A stretch of DNA of 64,000 bases from Candidatus Obscuribacterales bacterium (GCA_020634035.1 JACKCM010000002.1:744001-808000); one strand, 5' to 3'; numbered from the stretch's first letter, positions 9,077 through 18,810 are shown. The notes: generated by a model from the sequence alone, not told the origin. Translations and numbers: made by a program.

Positions 9077-11995
9077 ATGTCTTTTGAAAGCAAGTCTGAA
9101 AACAAGGTCGAAGTAGCTGAGAACTCTCAGGCACAGCGTGCCGGAGAAAAGTTTCTGTTTGAGGTAGCCGAAAGCAGAAGCAGACCCGAGGCGAACCCAT
9201 TGAAGAGCATGACCGACAGTGAGCTCGGAGAGCAGATCAACAAGCTCTCGCGTACACCGATGGTCAATGTATGGCTGAAAGCGCTGGGACCGGACCAGGG
9301 CTTTTCGGTAGAGTCACTCGATCTTCTCTATCAACATCGCCTCGATGGAAACAGGCTTCTGCCGCCCGGCAGCAAAGGCGGCCGGCCGATCACCGAACAA
9401 GACCTTCTGGCGACAAAAGCTACCTATGGGCTTTTCGATCGGAATAAGGCTGAGACGAATCTTGAACAGTATAAGAAGGCTTATGAGGAGCTGATACGTA
9501 GAGTCGATGATCCTGCCAGTGTAAAGGCTGGAGACAGTCTACCTCCGGATCAGCTTCTCACCGTCCTTACTAAAGTGCAGAAGAGTATTCGCGAAGGCAA
9601 AGACTACTTCAAAGAGCCGGTTAACGGTGAATATGAAACTCTTAGTCCTGATAATCGTTTGCGTTATCATCGCTTTATGGCTAACGGTCTGAGCCAGTAC
9701 AGCGAGAGAATATCGGTTCGCATGGACTATGCCATGAGAATGGAGTCTCTCGGTCAAAGAGGAGACGCAGGTCTGGCTTACAGTCAGGCTCTCGAGCTTC
9801 TGAATAGCTGGCCTTATCAACTTGTTAATAGCGAACGCGAGCTTTTGGAAAGAGATAGACCTATATACGCCCAGATGCAGAATCTCGGCATGAAAGTGGA
9901 TGGGGTCTCATCAGAGCAAATGTTGTTCGATATAACCTCCACTCTAAATGGTGATCAGAATCAGGGTTCTGTGATACTGGATCAAGGCAGAGGACTGAAC
10001 GGCAAGTCCAGTTTTGTCGACCCCCTCGAAAAAGGCAAAGGCAGCATGCTGGCGCTCTATGGTCTCGACGACCTGCCTTCGGCTCTGGCCAAGCGGGCTG
10101 CCTGGTTCTATCTGGCGCCCGAGTTCGAACTTAAAATGAGCGCGGGTAAGCCGATCTATCAGTATGTCTCAGAAAAATCCGGCACGCCCAGGACAGTGGA
10201 AGGCACTGACAAAGCCGGATTGCTGAAAGATTATGGTGCCGAGCTCACTGAAAAGTTCAAAAAGCAAGGTGTCAATGTCGAAGATGAAGCGGTGAAAGCA
10301 GAGATAGAGAAGCTTGCCCGGCAGAATCTGCAGCCTAAAGGAGAATGGACTTTCGGCAACAGCGATGCTTTCAAGCCCGGAATGGCGATGGACCCTATGG
10401 TGCACGCTCTGCGAGATCACGACAATCTCAGCATCGCCGACGCTCGCAAAAAGGTTAACGAACTCACCGCTGAAGCGGTTCGATATGCCGCCGGGGCCAA
10501 AGATGTTTCTAAGTCGCCTGATTTTAAAAGGCTGGTCACAGATCCGGAGTTCTCGGCAATTTTAAACGGCGCTCTCAGCAATCTTGAGCCTTCTCTGGCA
10601 AATACAATGAAGAAGGAGGCGGTCGAAAACGGCTGGAGTTATCTCTCTGACGGAGCAGCAGCCCTGACCGGTGTAGCCGCACTTGCTATTTTGACCAGAG
10701 GTCGGGTCTTGCGTCCGGTGGCCGGTCAGAGTTTGCTTGCAACTACTGCAAGAGCGACAACCCTTACGGCAGGCAGCTTCGGGGCAGCTTATGCCGGCCG
10801 CTCAGCCACTATGTACGCTTTTACCGGAGAGGTCGAACCCTGGCGGGATTCAGCCGTGCATGCCGGCGGCTCACTTCTGGCTGGTCTCATCGGCACCCGA
10901 GCTATGGCTCAACCGGCTGTGAAGAACTCTCTGAGAATCTTTCCTGAGAACAGTATTTCGCTCAATCCCTTCAAATCTTACGGCTTTCAGGTCAGTCCCA
11001 CCGAATTTCCTGCTTGGCTAAACCGAGAGGTCGGAACCATCGGTAATTTGAAGGAAGTCTTCGAGAGTTCACCTTCTCTGGCAGGCAAATTTAGCAAGTA
11101 CTTCCCTGAAGACGCTGCCGCCCTGGCTCAGCCTATCGATAGCACTCTGGGTCGAGAAATAGTTCAAAAGGCCGGTCTGAGCAACTACCAGAGCGGTATA
11201 GCCCTGGAGTTGAATCGTTTTGATGCTCAAGTGGCAGCTGCCGGTAAAGAGCCGGTCGGCTGGAGCAGAAGAGTGGTCGATGGGGCGAAAAACCTGGGAC
11301 CTGCAGTGGTAAAAGGCGCTCGTAACACCGGAGACTATCTATTTAACTCAGTGAAACTGCACAAGCCCGGCGTCGAATCCACAAGATCCCAGGTGGTGGG
11401 AATGCACAACGGTCAGGCTCTCTATGGCACTCTGGGGATGGGGTTTGCCTATCAGTCTACAGCCGGCGCCTATGACTTGACCCAGAGGATAGACAAGTCT
11501 ACCGGAGAGTACTACAGCTATACGGGAGCCCTGGCTGATTCGTTATTACCCGGAACGGGTCCGGATTCCAACGGACTGACCGGAGATTTGTTAATCGGGG
11601 CGCTCAGTATTGCCGGTACTACAATGGCTATAAGAACCGGCAGGCTGCCGCGAGATATTCTGATCGCTCCTAAAAATCCCGGCTCGGTCTTGAGTTATGG
11701 CAATGCATTCAGGAAAACTATCGGCGGTCTCAGTGACAATATCGTCACTCGCTCGGTGGGCCGGCTAAAAGCTGCCGCTGCCAGTGATACGGCAGCAGGA
11801 GCAGCCTCGCGCAGCTTGACTTCTGCCGGGCTATATATAGCAGGACCCGCAGCAATCACCTCGGGCCTGGCTGCGACCACTAACGGGATTGACCGCCATG
11901 AGTTCAAAACCTATATGCAGTCAGGCAAATCGAGTTTCGAGAAGTTAAGAACAGCCTATGAACCGATTTCAAATGATCCTAAAACGGGCAAATAG
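9077..11995 (+). CDS. Giant cysteine-free protein of unknown function, paralogue 2
   Basis: A 972-residue paralogue of the protein at the left edge. Shared landmarks in the same order are a TDSELGEQINKLS-type opening, YEELIRR, SVRMDYAMRMESLGQR, SALAKRAAWF, WTFGNSDAFKPG, NLEPSLANT, a Gly/Ala-rich hydrophobic block, one copy of the L-K repeat module near residue 655, and a C-terminal region containing TGEYYSYTGAL (TGENYTAIESL in paralogue 1). No cysteine, signal peptide or catalytic motif is visible. ATG 9077 is preferred over ATG 9056 because GGGAG (9065-9069) sits 7 bases before it. A strong terminator precedes the gene. Confidence 0.9.
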   Translation: MSFESKSENKVEVAENSQAQRAGEKFLFEVAESRSRPEANPLKSMTDSELGEQINKLSRTPMVNVWLKALGPDQGFSVESLDLLYQHRLDGNRLLPPGSKGGRPITEQDLLATKATYGLFDRNKAETNLEQYKKAYEELIRRVDDPASVKAGDSLPPDQLLTVLTKVQKSIREGKDYFKEPVNGEYETLSPDNRLRYHRFMANGLSQYSERISVRMDYAMRMESLGQRGDAGLAYSQALELLNSWPYQLVNSERELLERDRPIYAQMQNLGMKVDGVSSEQMLFDITSTLNGDQNQGSVILDQGRGLNGKSSFVDPLEKGKGSMLALYGLDDLPSALAKRAAWFYLAPEFELKMSAGKPIYQYVSEKSGTPRTVEGTDKAGLLKDYGAELTEKFKKQGVNVEDEAVKAEIEKLARQNLQPKGEWTFGNSDAFKPGMAMDPMVHALRDHDNLSIADARKKVNELTAEAVRYAAGAKDVSKSPDFKRLVTDPEFSAILNGALSNLEPSLANTMKKEAVENGWSYLSDGAAALTGVAALAILTRGRVLRPVAGQSLLATTARATTLTAGSFGAAYAGRSATMYAFTGEVEPWRDSAVHAGGSLLAGLIGTRAMAQPAVKNSLRIFPENSISLNPFKSYGFQVSPTEFPAWLNREVGTIGNLKEVFESSPSLAGKFSKYFPEDAAALAQPIDSTLGREIVQKAGLSNYQSGIALELNRFDAQVAAAGKEPVGWSRRVVDGAKNLGPAVVKGARNTGDYLFNSVKLHKPGVESTRSQVVGMHNGQALYGTLGMGFAYQSTAGAYDLTQRIDKSTGEYYSYTGALADSLLPGTGPDSNGLTGDLLIGALSIAGTTMAIRTGRLPRDILIAPKNPGSVLSYGNAFRKTIGGLSDNIVTRSVGRLKAAAASDTAAGAASRSLTSAGLYIAGPAAITSGLAATTNGIDRHEFKTYMQSGKSSFEKLRTAYEPISNDPKTGK

Positions 11996-12033
11996 ATTGT
12001 AGAAAAGTTGTTCTGCCGTTCTATACTGGTTAT

Positions 12034-12804
12034 ATGTCCAAGATTTCTGTAGTTATTCCTGCTTACAACGAAGAGGCGCGGCTGCCTGCCACTCTTGCTT
12101 CGGTCTTTGATTATCTTGAAAAGAAGGGATCTGATTTTGAGATTCTAGTGGTGGATGACGGCAGTGTGGATGGAACCGCCGACTTTGTAAGGCGTTTTTC
12201 AAGCGAGAATCAAAGCGAAAGAGGCGCGGTCGAGGTCTTGACCTATGGTCAGAACCAGGGCAAGGGTTATGCGGTGCGAACCGGGATGCTTGCCGCCACC
12301 GGAGACTATATTGTTTACAACGACGCCGACGGCAGCTCTCCCATTGAAGAGATCGAAAAACTTATCGCGAGCATGGACGCAGGCAGTGACATAGCTTTTG
12401 GATCCCGAGCCAAGCCGGACGAGAGCCGCTTTGTCGATGCCCTGGCCTATCGCAAATATATGGGCAATACCTTCAACCTTATTGTCCAGGCCCTGATTCT
12501 GCCCGGTATTCATGATACGCAGTGCGGCTTCAAGATGTTCTCCCGGGAAGCTGCCAGGGATGTATTCTCTGTTGCCCAGGAGAACGGCTTTGCTTTTGAT
12601 GTGGAGATACTCTATATAGCCAGGCTGCGCCATTATCGTATGGAAGAGGTGCCTATAAACTGGGCTAATGTAGATGGCTCCAAAGTGAATGTTTTAGTAG
12701 ATTCTCCCAAGATGCTTCTGCAAGTATTGAAGATGAGCCTGGGAGCTTTTACCGGCAAATACAAGAAAGTCGAAGCCAAGGTCTTCGAGAAAAGAATGCC
12801 CTAA
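12034..12804 (+). CDS. Family 2 glycosyltransferase (dolichyl-phosphate-sugar synthase-like)
   Basis: A 256-residue GT-A fold enzyme. It opens with ISVVIPAYNEEARL, followed by the nucleotide-binding VVDDGSVDGT and the metal-binding region YNDADGSSP. The pattern GQNQGKGYAVRTGM and the later IHDTQCGFKMF match the Alg5/DPM1-like branch, which moves glucose or mannose from a nucleotide sugar to a polyprenyl phosphate at the cytoplasmic face of the membrane. There is no C-terminal membrane domain, so it may act peripherally. The gene starts 38 bases after the giant-protein cluster and overlaps the next, opposing gene by 4 bases. Confidence 0.88.
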   Translation: MSKISVVIPAYNEEARLPATLASVFDYLEKKGSDFEILVVDDGSVDGTADFVRRFSSENQSERGAVEVLTYGQNQGKGYAVRTGMLAATGDYIVYNDADGSSPIEEIEKLIASMDAGSDIAFGSRAKPDESRFVDALAYRKYMGNTFNLIVQALILPGIHDTQCGFKMFSREAARDVFSVAQENGFAFDVEILYIARLRHYRMEEVPINWANVDGSKVNVLVDSPKMLLQVLKMSLGAFTGKYKKVEAKVFEKRMP

Positions 12805-13592
12805 CCGGCGCTTTTGGTCTTGAGTTCGGCCAGGCAGGTGATGATCTCGTCATGGATATGACCGTTAGTGGCCAATATATGACCGGAGTTTATATCCAGC
12901 TCTCCGCCTTCGAGGTTGCTTACCCTGCCACCTGATTCGGTGACAATGAGGCTGCCGGCACCGATGTCCCAGGGGGCTAGTTTCATCTCCCAGAAGCCTT
13001 CTGTGCGTCCGGAAGCGACAAAACAGAGGTCCAGGGCGGCGCTGCCGTCTCTTCTTACTCCATGAGATTTACTGGTCAGGGTCTTGAATTCGAGCATATT
13101 GTCGTAGCCTGTGTTTCTAGTGTCCGGTGGGAAACCGGTAGAAAGCAAGCTTTCGGCCAGGGTCCCGGCACCGGAGACTTTGAGCGCGTTGCCGTTTAAA
13201 AAGGCTCCCTCACCTTTGATAGCCCAGAACATCTCATCGGCTACTGCGTTATACACCACCCCCAGTACCATCTCGCCTTCTTGCTCCAGACCTATGGATA
13301 CTGCAAAGAACGGGTAGGCATGCGAATAATTGGTGGTGCCGTCCAGGGGATCTATCAACCAGCGACGATTTACCGCTCCGTCCTTTTCGCCGCTCTCTTC
13401 GGCCAGGATTTGATCTTCCGGAAAGTTCGATTTGATCAGGTCTAGAATCGCTTTCTCGCATTCTCTGTCCACATTGGTGACCAGGTTGAAGGCGCTTTTA
13501 TAGTCCACGTATTCGATATTGCCCAGGTTCTTTCTCTGGATTACACCGGCGGCTCTGGCTGCCTCGAAAGCTATTTCTTTTTCTTTGTTCAA
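12801..13592 (-). CDS. Inositol monophosphatase family protein (SuhB-like)
   Basis: A Mg-dependent sugar or inositol phosphate phosphatase of 263 residues, close to SuhB (267). It has the family signature: an EESGE metal ligand, WLIDPLDGTTNY (motif A) and APWDIGAGSLIVTESGG (motif B). TTG 13592 is chosen because GGAG lies 8 bases upstream; a longer frame starting at TTG 13637 has no visible ribosome site. Substrate cannot be assigned: inositol phosphate, fructose bisphosphate, histidinol phosphate and PAP phosphatases share these motifs. Its 3' end converges on the glycosyltransferase; its 5' end diverges from ileS. Confidence 0.88.
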   Translation of the reverse strand: MNKEKEIAFEAARAAGVIQRKNLGNIEYVDYKSAFNLVTNVDRECEKAILDLIKSNFPEDQILAEESGEKDGAVNRRWLIDPLDGTTNYSHAYPFFAVSIGLEQEGEMVLGVVYNAVADEMFWAIKGEGAFLNGNALKVSGAGTLAESLLSTGFPPDTRNTGYDNMLEFKTLTSKSHGVRRDGSAALDLCFVASGRTEGFWEMKLAPWDIGAGSLIVTESGGRVSNLEGGELDINSGHILATNGHIHDEIITCLAELKTKSAG

Positions 13593-13700
13593 TTTTCTGT
13601 CTCCGTGACCTTTCCAGGTCTCTTGCCCGGCAATCAAACCATGATAGTGCCTGACCGCAAATATAGTGCTTGATATTCGTTTACTCTTAAAGGTTCTACA

Positions 13701-13729
13701 TTGACGCTCTATCTCTATAGTCTTATGCT
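13701..13729 (+). promoter_or_regulatory. Sigma-70-type promoter for ileS
   Basis: TTGACG (13701-13706) and TATGCT (13724-13729) are separated by exactly 17 bases. Transcription would start near 13736, leaving an untranslated leader of about 200 bases before ileS, which is long enough for RNA-based control. Confidence 0.55.
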
Positions 13730-13859
13730 TAGTAGCCTGTGAATTTTGGATACTTATCTGGACCAGTGATTGATGGCATCGAGTACTTTGACGAGAGCGA
13801 ATGAAAAGAGAAAAGCCTTACCGGCTCAGTCTCTTATCATTATTCCGTGAATTTACCGA

Positions 13860-13908
13860 GCTGGCCAGTGGAGACATGCCAGCGCCCCGGCGTTGGTTTT
13901 TTGTTTTT
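13860..13908 (+). promoter_or_regulatory. Candidate transcription attenuator in the ileS leader
   Basis: A GC-rich hairpin (13879-13885 with 13890-13896, 7 bp including one G-U pair) is followed by a T-rich run (13897-13908) 31 bases before the ileS start. The only gene upstream on this strand ends about 1.1 kb earlier, so the terminator sits inside the ileS leader. GCTGGC at 13860-13865 is complementary to GCCAGC at 13878-13883, the left arm of the terminator, giving a possible antiterminator. I could not find the conserved T-box core, so this is not a clear T-box riboswitch; the sensing element is unknown. Confidence 0.5.
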
Positions 13909-13938
13909 AGAGACAGAGCAATGGAGAGTGATTAGCCA

Positions 13939-16785
13939 ATGAGCGGCAAGACATACGCTGTAAACCTTCCCAAGACCGACTTTCCGATGAAAGCCAATAG
14001 CGCAGTCAGAGAAGTCGAATTTCAGTCTTTTTGGAACGAGATCAAGGTTTACGAGAAGAGTCTGGAGAGACGTAAAGACGCTCCCAAGTTCGTCCTCCAT
14101 GACGGACCTCCCTATCTCAGCTCCAGCAAGATTCACATCGGCACAGCTCTTAATAAGATTCTCAAGGATATCGTCACCAAGTACAAATCTCAAAAAGGCT
14201 TTTATTCGCCTTATGTACCAGGCTATGACAGCCACGGTCTGCCCATCGAAAACGCAGTTCTCAAGAAGGTAAAAGGGGGGCGCGCCGCCCTCACCCCGGT
14301 CCAACTGCGTGAACAGTGTCGGGATTTTGCACTCTCGAATCTCAAAGGGCAAGAAGAGAACTTCCGTCGGCTCGGCGTCTGGGGAGACTGGGCCAGTCCT
14401 TATATAACCCTTGATCCGAAGCTCGAAGCTACTCAGCTGCGGGTCTTCGGCAAGATGGCCGAGAAAGGCTATTTATACAAAGGCTTAAAATCGGTGCAAT
14501 GGTGCCCGAACTGTGAAACGGCTCTGGCCGAAGCTGAGGTAGAATACGCCGATCACCGCTCCCACTCTATCTATGTCAAGTTCGCTGTTGATGATGAATT
14601 CAAAGGCAAACTCCCCGCCTTTGTTCCCGCAGAGAAAAAGACCAGTTTCGTAATCTGGACAACCACTCCCTGGACCCTTCCCGGCAACCTCGGTGTGGCG
14701 CTTCATCCCGAGTTCACCTATGAGTTTCTAGATACCCGTGACCACGGTGTGCTCGTGGTGGTGGATGAACTGAAAAGCGCATTTCTAGAAGCTACCGGTC
14801 TGGCTGAGGAAAATCCCGCTGTTCTGGGCACCGCCAAAGGTGCTGAGCTCGAGTTAATTGAATGTCGACACCCTTTCATGGACCGGAGAAGTCGGGTCAT
14901 CGTAGGCGACCATGTCACCACCGAAGTCGGCACCGGCTGTGTCCATACCGCTCCTGGTCATGGTCCTGAGGATTTCGAGATCGGCAAACAGTATGATCTT
15001 GGAGTGCTTTCGCCTGTTGATGGTCGCGGCATATTCACTGAGGAAGCAGGAAAGTATTGTGGTGAGCGTTTCGATAAGTCGAACGAGCCCATAGTAGAGC
15101 ACCTGCGAGAAATCGGCGCTTTGATGGCCAATAAGACTTATTCGCACAGTTATCCGCACTGCTGGCGGTGCAAAAAGCCGCTAATATTTAGAGCGACCGA
15201 ACAATGGTTCGCTTCTGTAGACGGTTTCAGAAAAGATGCCCTCAAAGCTATAGATTCGGTCAAATGGATTCCGGCAAGTGGTCGCAACCGCATCTACACC
15301 ATGGTCGAGAATCGGGCCGACTGGTGTATCAGCCGTCAGCGGGCCTGGGGTGTTCCGATACCGGTTTTCTATTGCGGTAAGTGCCACCACCATAAACTGG
15401 ATACTGAGAGTGTCGAGAAAGTCGCCTGTGTATTTGAACAAGAAGGCTCCGACGCCTGGTGGAAGAAAAGCGCCGCTGAATTAATCGGTGCTGATGCCAC
15501 CTGTGAAAAGTGCGGCAACAAGGGGGATTTCGAAAAAGAGACCGATATCATGGATGTCTGGTTCGACTCAGGAGTCACCCATGCCTCGGTGGTGGATGCC
15601 CGACCAGAGTTGAAAGGCAGTCCCTGTGAACTTTATCTTGAAGGCTCCGATCAGCATCGCGGATGGTTCCAGTCTTCTCTTCTGACCAGCGTCGCCGTCA
15701 AAGGCGAGGCTCCCTACAGAACCGTTCTCACCCATGGCTTCGTGGTAGATGAGAAAGGCAAGAAAATGTCCAAATCAGTGGGCAATGTGGTGGAACCTGA
15801 GCAGGTCATCAAGCAATATGGTGCCGATGTGCTGAGGCTCTGGGTCGCTTCGGTCAACTATACCGACGATATTCCCATAGGCAAGAATATGCTTCAGCAG
15901 CTCGCCGATATCTATAGAAAACTGCGCAATACCGCTCGTTATCTGCTCGGCAATCTCTATGACTTCGATCCTGCCGTCAACAGCGTCCCTCTGGAAGAGC
16001 TCGGCGATCTGGATCGTTTCATCCTGCACCGTCTGCAAATTGTGGTGGATAAGATAGGCGAAGATTTCGATAGCTTCGAGTTCTTCAAGTATTATCAGCT
16101 TTTGCAAAAATTCTGTGTGGTCGATCTTTCCTCGTTCTATTTCGATATAGTCAAAGATAGGCTTTACACCTGTGCCCCCGATGCCCAGAGTCGTCGTGCT
16201 GTGCAGACCGTGTTGCACGAGTTGCTCCTGGTACTGGTAAGGCTTCTGGTTCCGGTGACGCCGCATATGGCCGAAGACATCTGGAAACATATTCCTGAAG
16301 CGATCAGATCTCATAACAAGCTGGAGGAGAGTGTTCTGCTCACCGATTTCCCTGAGCCGAAAAAAGAGCTACTGGATGAAACCGTGGCCGCTTACTTTCC
16401 TGATCTTATCGAAGTGCGCTACACAGTGAACAAAGCCCTGGAAGAGGCCAGATCGTCTCGTTCTATCGGCAGCTCACTGGAAGCACAGGTGGTGCTCGAT
16501 ATCGAGGACAAAGAGTTGTATTCCAAGGTGACCTCTCTGGGTGAGAGCTTACCCGGGTTCTTCATCACTTCTCAGGCGCTGGTACTGAACAACGGTAACG
16601 GCAGCTTACCTTCCGATGGTGTCATATCCGAAGCGGCCGAAGACGGCGTCAAGGTAGTGGTGCTCAAAGCCGACGGCGAAAAGTGTGTCCGTTGCTGGAA
16701 GTTCTCCACCGAGATAGGCTCCGACTCCGGTTATACAGACCTGTGTAAACCCTGCACCGAAGCGGTCAAAGAGACTAAAAGCTAA
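13939..16785 (+). CDS. ileS: Isoleucyl-tRNA synthetase
   Basis: A 948-residue class I aminoacyl-tRNA synthetase that charges tRNA-Ile in the cytoplasm. It has the Rossmann catalytic domain with DGPPYLSSSKIHIGT near residues 55-69, the inserted editing domain (WTTTPWTLPGN, then GTGCVHTAPGHG), DWCISRQRAWGVPIP, the KMSKS loop (KGKKMSKSVGN near 610), the anticodon-binding domain, and a C-terminal zinc finger (CVRC...CKPC). Length fits the bacterial zinc-containing type. Oddity: the first signature reads HIGT where the family normally has HIGH. GGAG lies 12 bases before the ATG. Control by the attenuator in its leader is likely. Confidence 0.97.
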   Translation: MSGKTYAVNLPKTDFPMKANSAVREVEFQSFWNEIKVYEKSLERRKDAPKFVLHDGPPYLSSSKIHIGTALNKILKDIVTKYKSQKGFYSPYVPGYDSHGLPIENAVLKKVKGGRAALTPVQLREQCRDFALSNLKGQEENFRRLGVWGDWASPYITLDPKLEATQLRVFGKMAEKGYLYKGLKSVQWCPNCETALAEAEVEYADHRSHSIYVKFAVDDEFKGKLPAFVPAEKKTSFVIWTTTPWTLPGNLGVALHPEFTYEFLDTRDHGVLVVVDELKSAFLEATGLAEENPAVLGTAKGAELELIECRHPFMDRRSRVIVGDHVTTEVGTGCVHTAPGHGPEDFEIGKQYDLGVLSPVDGRGIFTEEAGKYCGERFDKSNEPIVEHLREIGALMANKTYSHSYPHCWRCKKPLIFRATEQWFASVDGFRKDALKAIDSVKWIPASGRNRIYTMVENRADWCISRQRAWGVPIPVFYCGKCHHHKLDTESVEKVACVFEQEGSDAWWKKSAAELIGADATCEKCGNKGDFEKETDIMDVWFDSGVTHASVVDARPELKGSPCELYLEGSDQHRGWFQSSLLTSVAVKGEAPYRTVLTHGFVVDEKGKKMSKSVGNVVEPEQVIKQYGADVLRLWVASVNYTDDIPIGKNMLQQLADIYRKLRNTARYLLGNLYDFDPAVNSVPLEELGDLDRFILHRLQIVVDKIGEDFDSFEFFKYYQLLQKFCVVDLSSFYFDIVKDRLYTCAPDAQSRRAVQTVLHELLLVLVRLLVPVTPHMAEDIWKHIPEAIRSHNKLEESVLLTDFPEPKKELLDETVAAYFPDLIEVRYTVNKALEEARSSRSIGSSLEAQVVLDIEDKELYSKVTSLGESLPGFFITSQALVLNNGNGSLPSDGVISEAAEDGVKVVVLKADGEKCVRCWKFSTEIGSDSGYTDLCKPCTEAVKETKS

Positions 16786-16790
16786 AGCTG

Positions 16791-17168
16791 TCAGAGTCCG
16801 GTCTGGATTTTTGTGACATGGCTCTGGATAAGCTTGGTCAAATATTCTTTGTCGCCGCCTTTATTCACCTTCTGAATGGCGAGCAAAATTTCTTGTGAAG
16901 CCTTGGCATCGAGCTGGTGGTCTTTTACCTTGCCATCCGGTCCGGGTATGCCCTGAAAGATAACCATGCCGTTTTTGTCGATGGCCATATTGATGTGCTG
17001 GGCTTCGGCAAGTCTTTTATCGTCTACCCCTCCATCATCGGAGAGCAGCATATCGGCACTCGGTCCTGTGCTTTTGGTATCATTCGCCTGGGGCTCCGCT
17101 TGTTTTGCACATCCGGCGATAAGAAGCAGGGCAGCCAGGGCGATGAAAGATTTAGCCTTATTAGCCAT
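16791..17168 (-). CDS. Small lipoprotein of unknown function
   Basis: A 125-residue protein with a classical lipoprotein signal: a MANKAK basic start, a hydrophobic core and an LIAGC lipobox with Cys at residue 20. The mature part is short and polar; no domain is recognised. It is predicted to be anchored by lipid to a membrane on the periplasmic side. It converges on ileS (5-base gap) and diverges from the NTF2-like gene. Confidence 0.75.
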   Translation of the reverse strand: MANKAKSFIALAALLLIAGCAKQAEPQANDTKSTGPSADMLLSDDGGVDDKRLAEAQHINMAIDKNGMVIFQGIPGPDGKVKDHQLDAKASQEILLAIQKVNKGGDKEYLTKLIQSHVTKIQTGL

Positions 17169-17260
17169 TATTTGAATTCTCGCGAAATATGGAAGTCTGA
17201 GCGCTCCAGTTTAACAAAAACTAGCAAAAACCAGCATAAATTAGGATTATTAATAAACAA

Positions 17261-17632
17261 ATGGGACCGGCAGAGATTTTAGAGCAGTATGAAGCAGGGT
17301 TGAATCAGCACCGATTCGAGGCGGTAGAATCGCTTATCTCCGATAGAGCGGTGTTCTGGTTTACCGATGGTGTCTTCTCTGGCAAGGCCGCGATCAGAGC
17401 CGCTTTCGAGAGCACCTGGCAGTCTCTCAACAACGATACATACTGGCTTACCGATTTAGAATGGCTTGTCTCCGGAGAAACTGTAGCAGTTTGTCTATAC
17501 AACTTTCACTGGAAGACCGAGATCGACGGTAAAACCAGGCAGGGTGAGGGCAAAGGCACCACCGTACTCTCTTTAGAGAGCACGGGCTGGAAAGTGCTCC
17601 ATGAACATCTGAGCGCGCTGAGCAATCAATGA
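17261..17632 (+). CDS. NTF2-like (SnoaL/DUF4440-type) protein
   Basis: A 123-residue protein with the pattern of the NTF2-like cone fold: an N-terminal helix (EILEQYEAGLNQHRFEAVESLI), a strand with VFWFTDGVFSGKAAIRAAF, and curved strands ending in GWKVLHEHLS, as in SnoaL/DUF4440 proteins. Family members include small-molecule isomerases, hydrolases and non-catalytic ligand binders, so function is not assignable. It has no signal peptide and is probably cytoplasmic. It overlaps the 3' end of the opposing gene by 7 bases. Confidence 0.75.
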   Translation: MGPAEILEQYEAGLNQHRFEAVESLISDRAVFWFTDGVFSGKAAIRAAFESTWQSLNNDTYWLTDLEWLVSGETVAVCLYNFHWKTEIDGKTRQGEGKGTTVLSLESTGWKVLHEHLSALSNQ

Positions 17633-18210
17633 TAAGGCGCCCAGTTGCCATAGCGGTCTCGGTTCGGATGTGAGATGCGCTTCTGACGATCTATTTCACC
17701 CATAATCGCTTCTTTGGCGTCACTGCGACTGCTTGGACCCTGGGTATGATCGCCATAGCGCATGAAATCATTCATCTCGACCGAATCGTCGTCACGTACT
17801 TTTGACCGGGTGCGACGTTTTATAGAATAGAGACTTTTAAGAGCCCGGGAGGCGTTGTCTTTGAGCTTCCTGTCCTTGGCGTTCTGGCTGACATAGTTGT
17901 ACTCTACTGCGGCTCGGTAGGTCTGATTCATGCCCTGGTAGGCTAAACCTGTGTAATAGTGTGTCATCGGAGAAGGGGACATACTGCGCACACACTGGAG
18001 TATATCTTTGTATTTGCCCTGGTCGTATAGCTTCTGCAGATCGCCCACGGTGGGCTTGCCTTCTTTTTCCGGGCTCTTACTGTCGATCTTGTTCTCCGGG
18101 GGCTGTTCTTGTTTCTCTTCCTGAGCCAGAGCCGGACTCGACAGGCCTGCTATAACCAGACAAACTGGTAAAAGAGTGAATAGAACCGGTTTATAGTTTT
18201 TAGTGTTCAT
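17626..18210 (-). CDS. Secreted TPR-like small protein, tandem paralogue B
   Basis: A 194-residue protein with a signal peptide (MNTKNYKP, hydrophobic core, then SSPALAQ). The core LQKLYDQGKYKDILQ ... THYYTGLAYQGMNQTYRA ... ASRALKSL is TPR-like and is clearly paralogous to the gene just upstream (18266-18715), which has LYSSGQYKDALK ... THYYSGLSYQGLNQTSRA ... ASRALKSV. The C-terminal tail is basic then acidic and probably disordered. ATG 18210 is chosen because it directly begins the signal peptide; the frame stays open upstream to 18342, across the end of the paralogue. A periplasmic role is inferred from the signal peptide. Confidence 0.75.
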   Translation of the reverse strand: MNTKNYKPVLFTLLPVCLVIAGLSSPALAQEEKQEQPPENKIDSKSPEKEGKPTVGDLQKLYDQGKYKDILQCVRSMSPSPMTHYYTGLAYQGMNQTYRAAVEYNYVSQNAKDRKLKDNASRALKSLYSIKRRTRSKVRDDDSVEMNDFMRYGDHTQGPSSRSDAKEAIMGEIDRQKRISHPNRDRYGNWAPYH

Positions 18211-18265
18211 CAGACTGAATTTTCCATTCTTGCAAGAGACAACCTGTCTCTCCGGCTCAGCGCCG

Positions 18266-18715
18266 TCAACCGACGCGTCTGCCTCCTCCTCCTCCTCCTC
18301 CTGAGGAGGCGGCTGCAGTTCCATTGTACCTTGCATAGACATTGCCGTTACCGGAATAGGTGCGGGCTCTGCTATAACTTCTTACCGATTTCAAAGCCCG
18401 GGATGCATTCTGGCGGAGCTGGGCATTCTTGCTGTAGGAGACCACCCAGTTGTACTCGGCGGAAGCCCTGGAAGTTTGGTTCAGTCCTTGATAAGAAAGA
18501 CCCGAATAATAATGAGTCAGATCTGACTGGGGCATCTTGCCTATCAGTTTCAGGGCATCTTTGTATTGACCTGAGCTGTAGAGATTGTGCACCGCTTTCA
18601 TAGATGGACCGCTTTTGCCGGAGGCTGAATCCTTTGCCGAAGCGGTAAGCGTTAAGGCGGTGGAGGCGAGAATGAGAGCGGTAGCTAGAAGTAGATACGA
18701 TAGGTATTTTTGCAT
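18266..18715 (-). CDS. Secreted TPR-like small protein, tandem paralogue A
   Basis: A 149-residue protein with a signal peptide (MQKYLSYLLLATALIL, cleavage probably after LTASA). The central TPR-like core matches its downstream paralogue over about 75 residues. The C-terminus ends with a seven-glycine run and RRVG, encoded by a GGA repeat. ATG 18715 is preferred because it starts the signal peptide. The pair looks like a gene duplication. No enzyme motif is visible. Confidence 0.72.
   Translation of the reverse strand: MQKYLSYLLLATALILASTALTLTASAKDSASGKSGPSMKAVHNLYSSGQYKDALKLIGKMPQSDLTHYYSGLSYQGLNQTSRASAEYNWVVSYSKNAQLRQNASRALKSVRSYSRARTYSGNGNVYARYNGTAAASSGGGGGGGRRVG
18282..18302 (+). repeat. 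Seven-copy CCT trinucleotide repeat
   Basis: (CCT)7 on the + strand, read as Gly codons (GGA) in the C-terminus of the upstream paralogue and as Glu codons (GAG) in the open extension of the downstream one. Slippage in units of three would change glycine number without breaking the frame. Confidence 0.85.
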
Positions 18716-18810
18716 AATTCGATAGAGTATTATCCAGGGCACTTTCCAATTATTTTGTACCCGGAAAGTTTGACCCGATATTCTTCTATAACGGCAATTA
18801 AAGCCTTTTT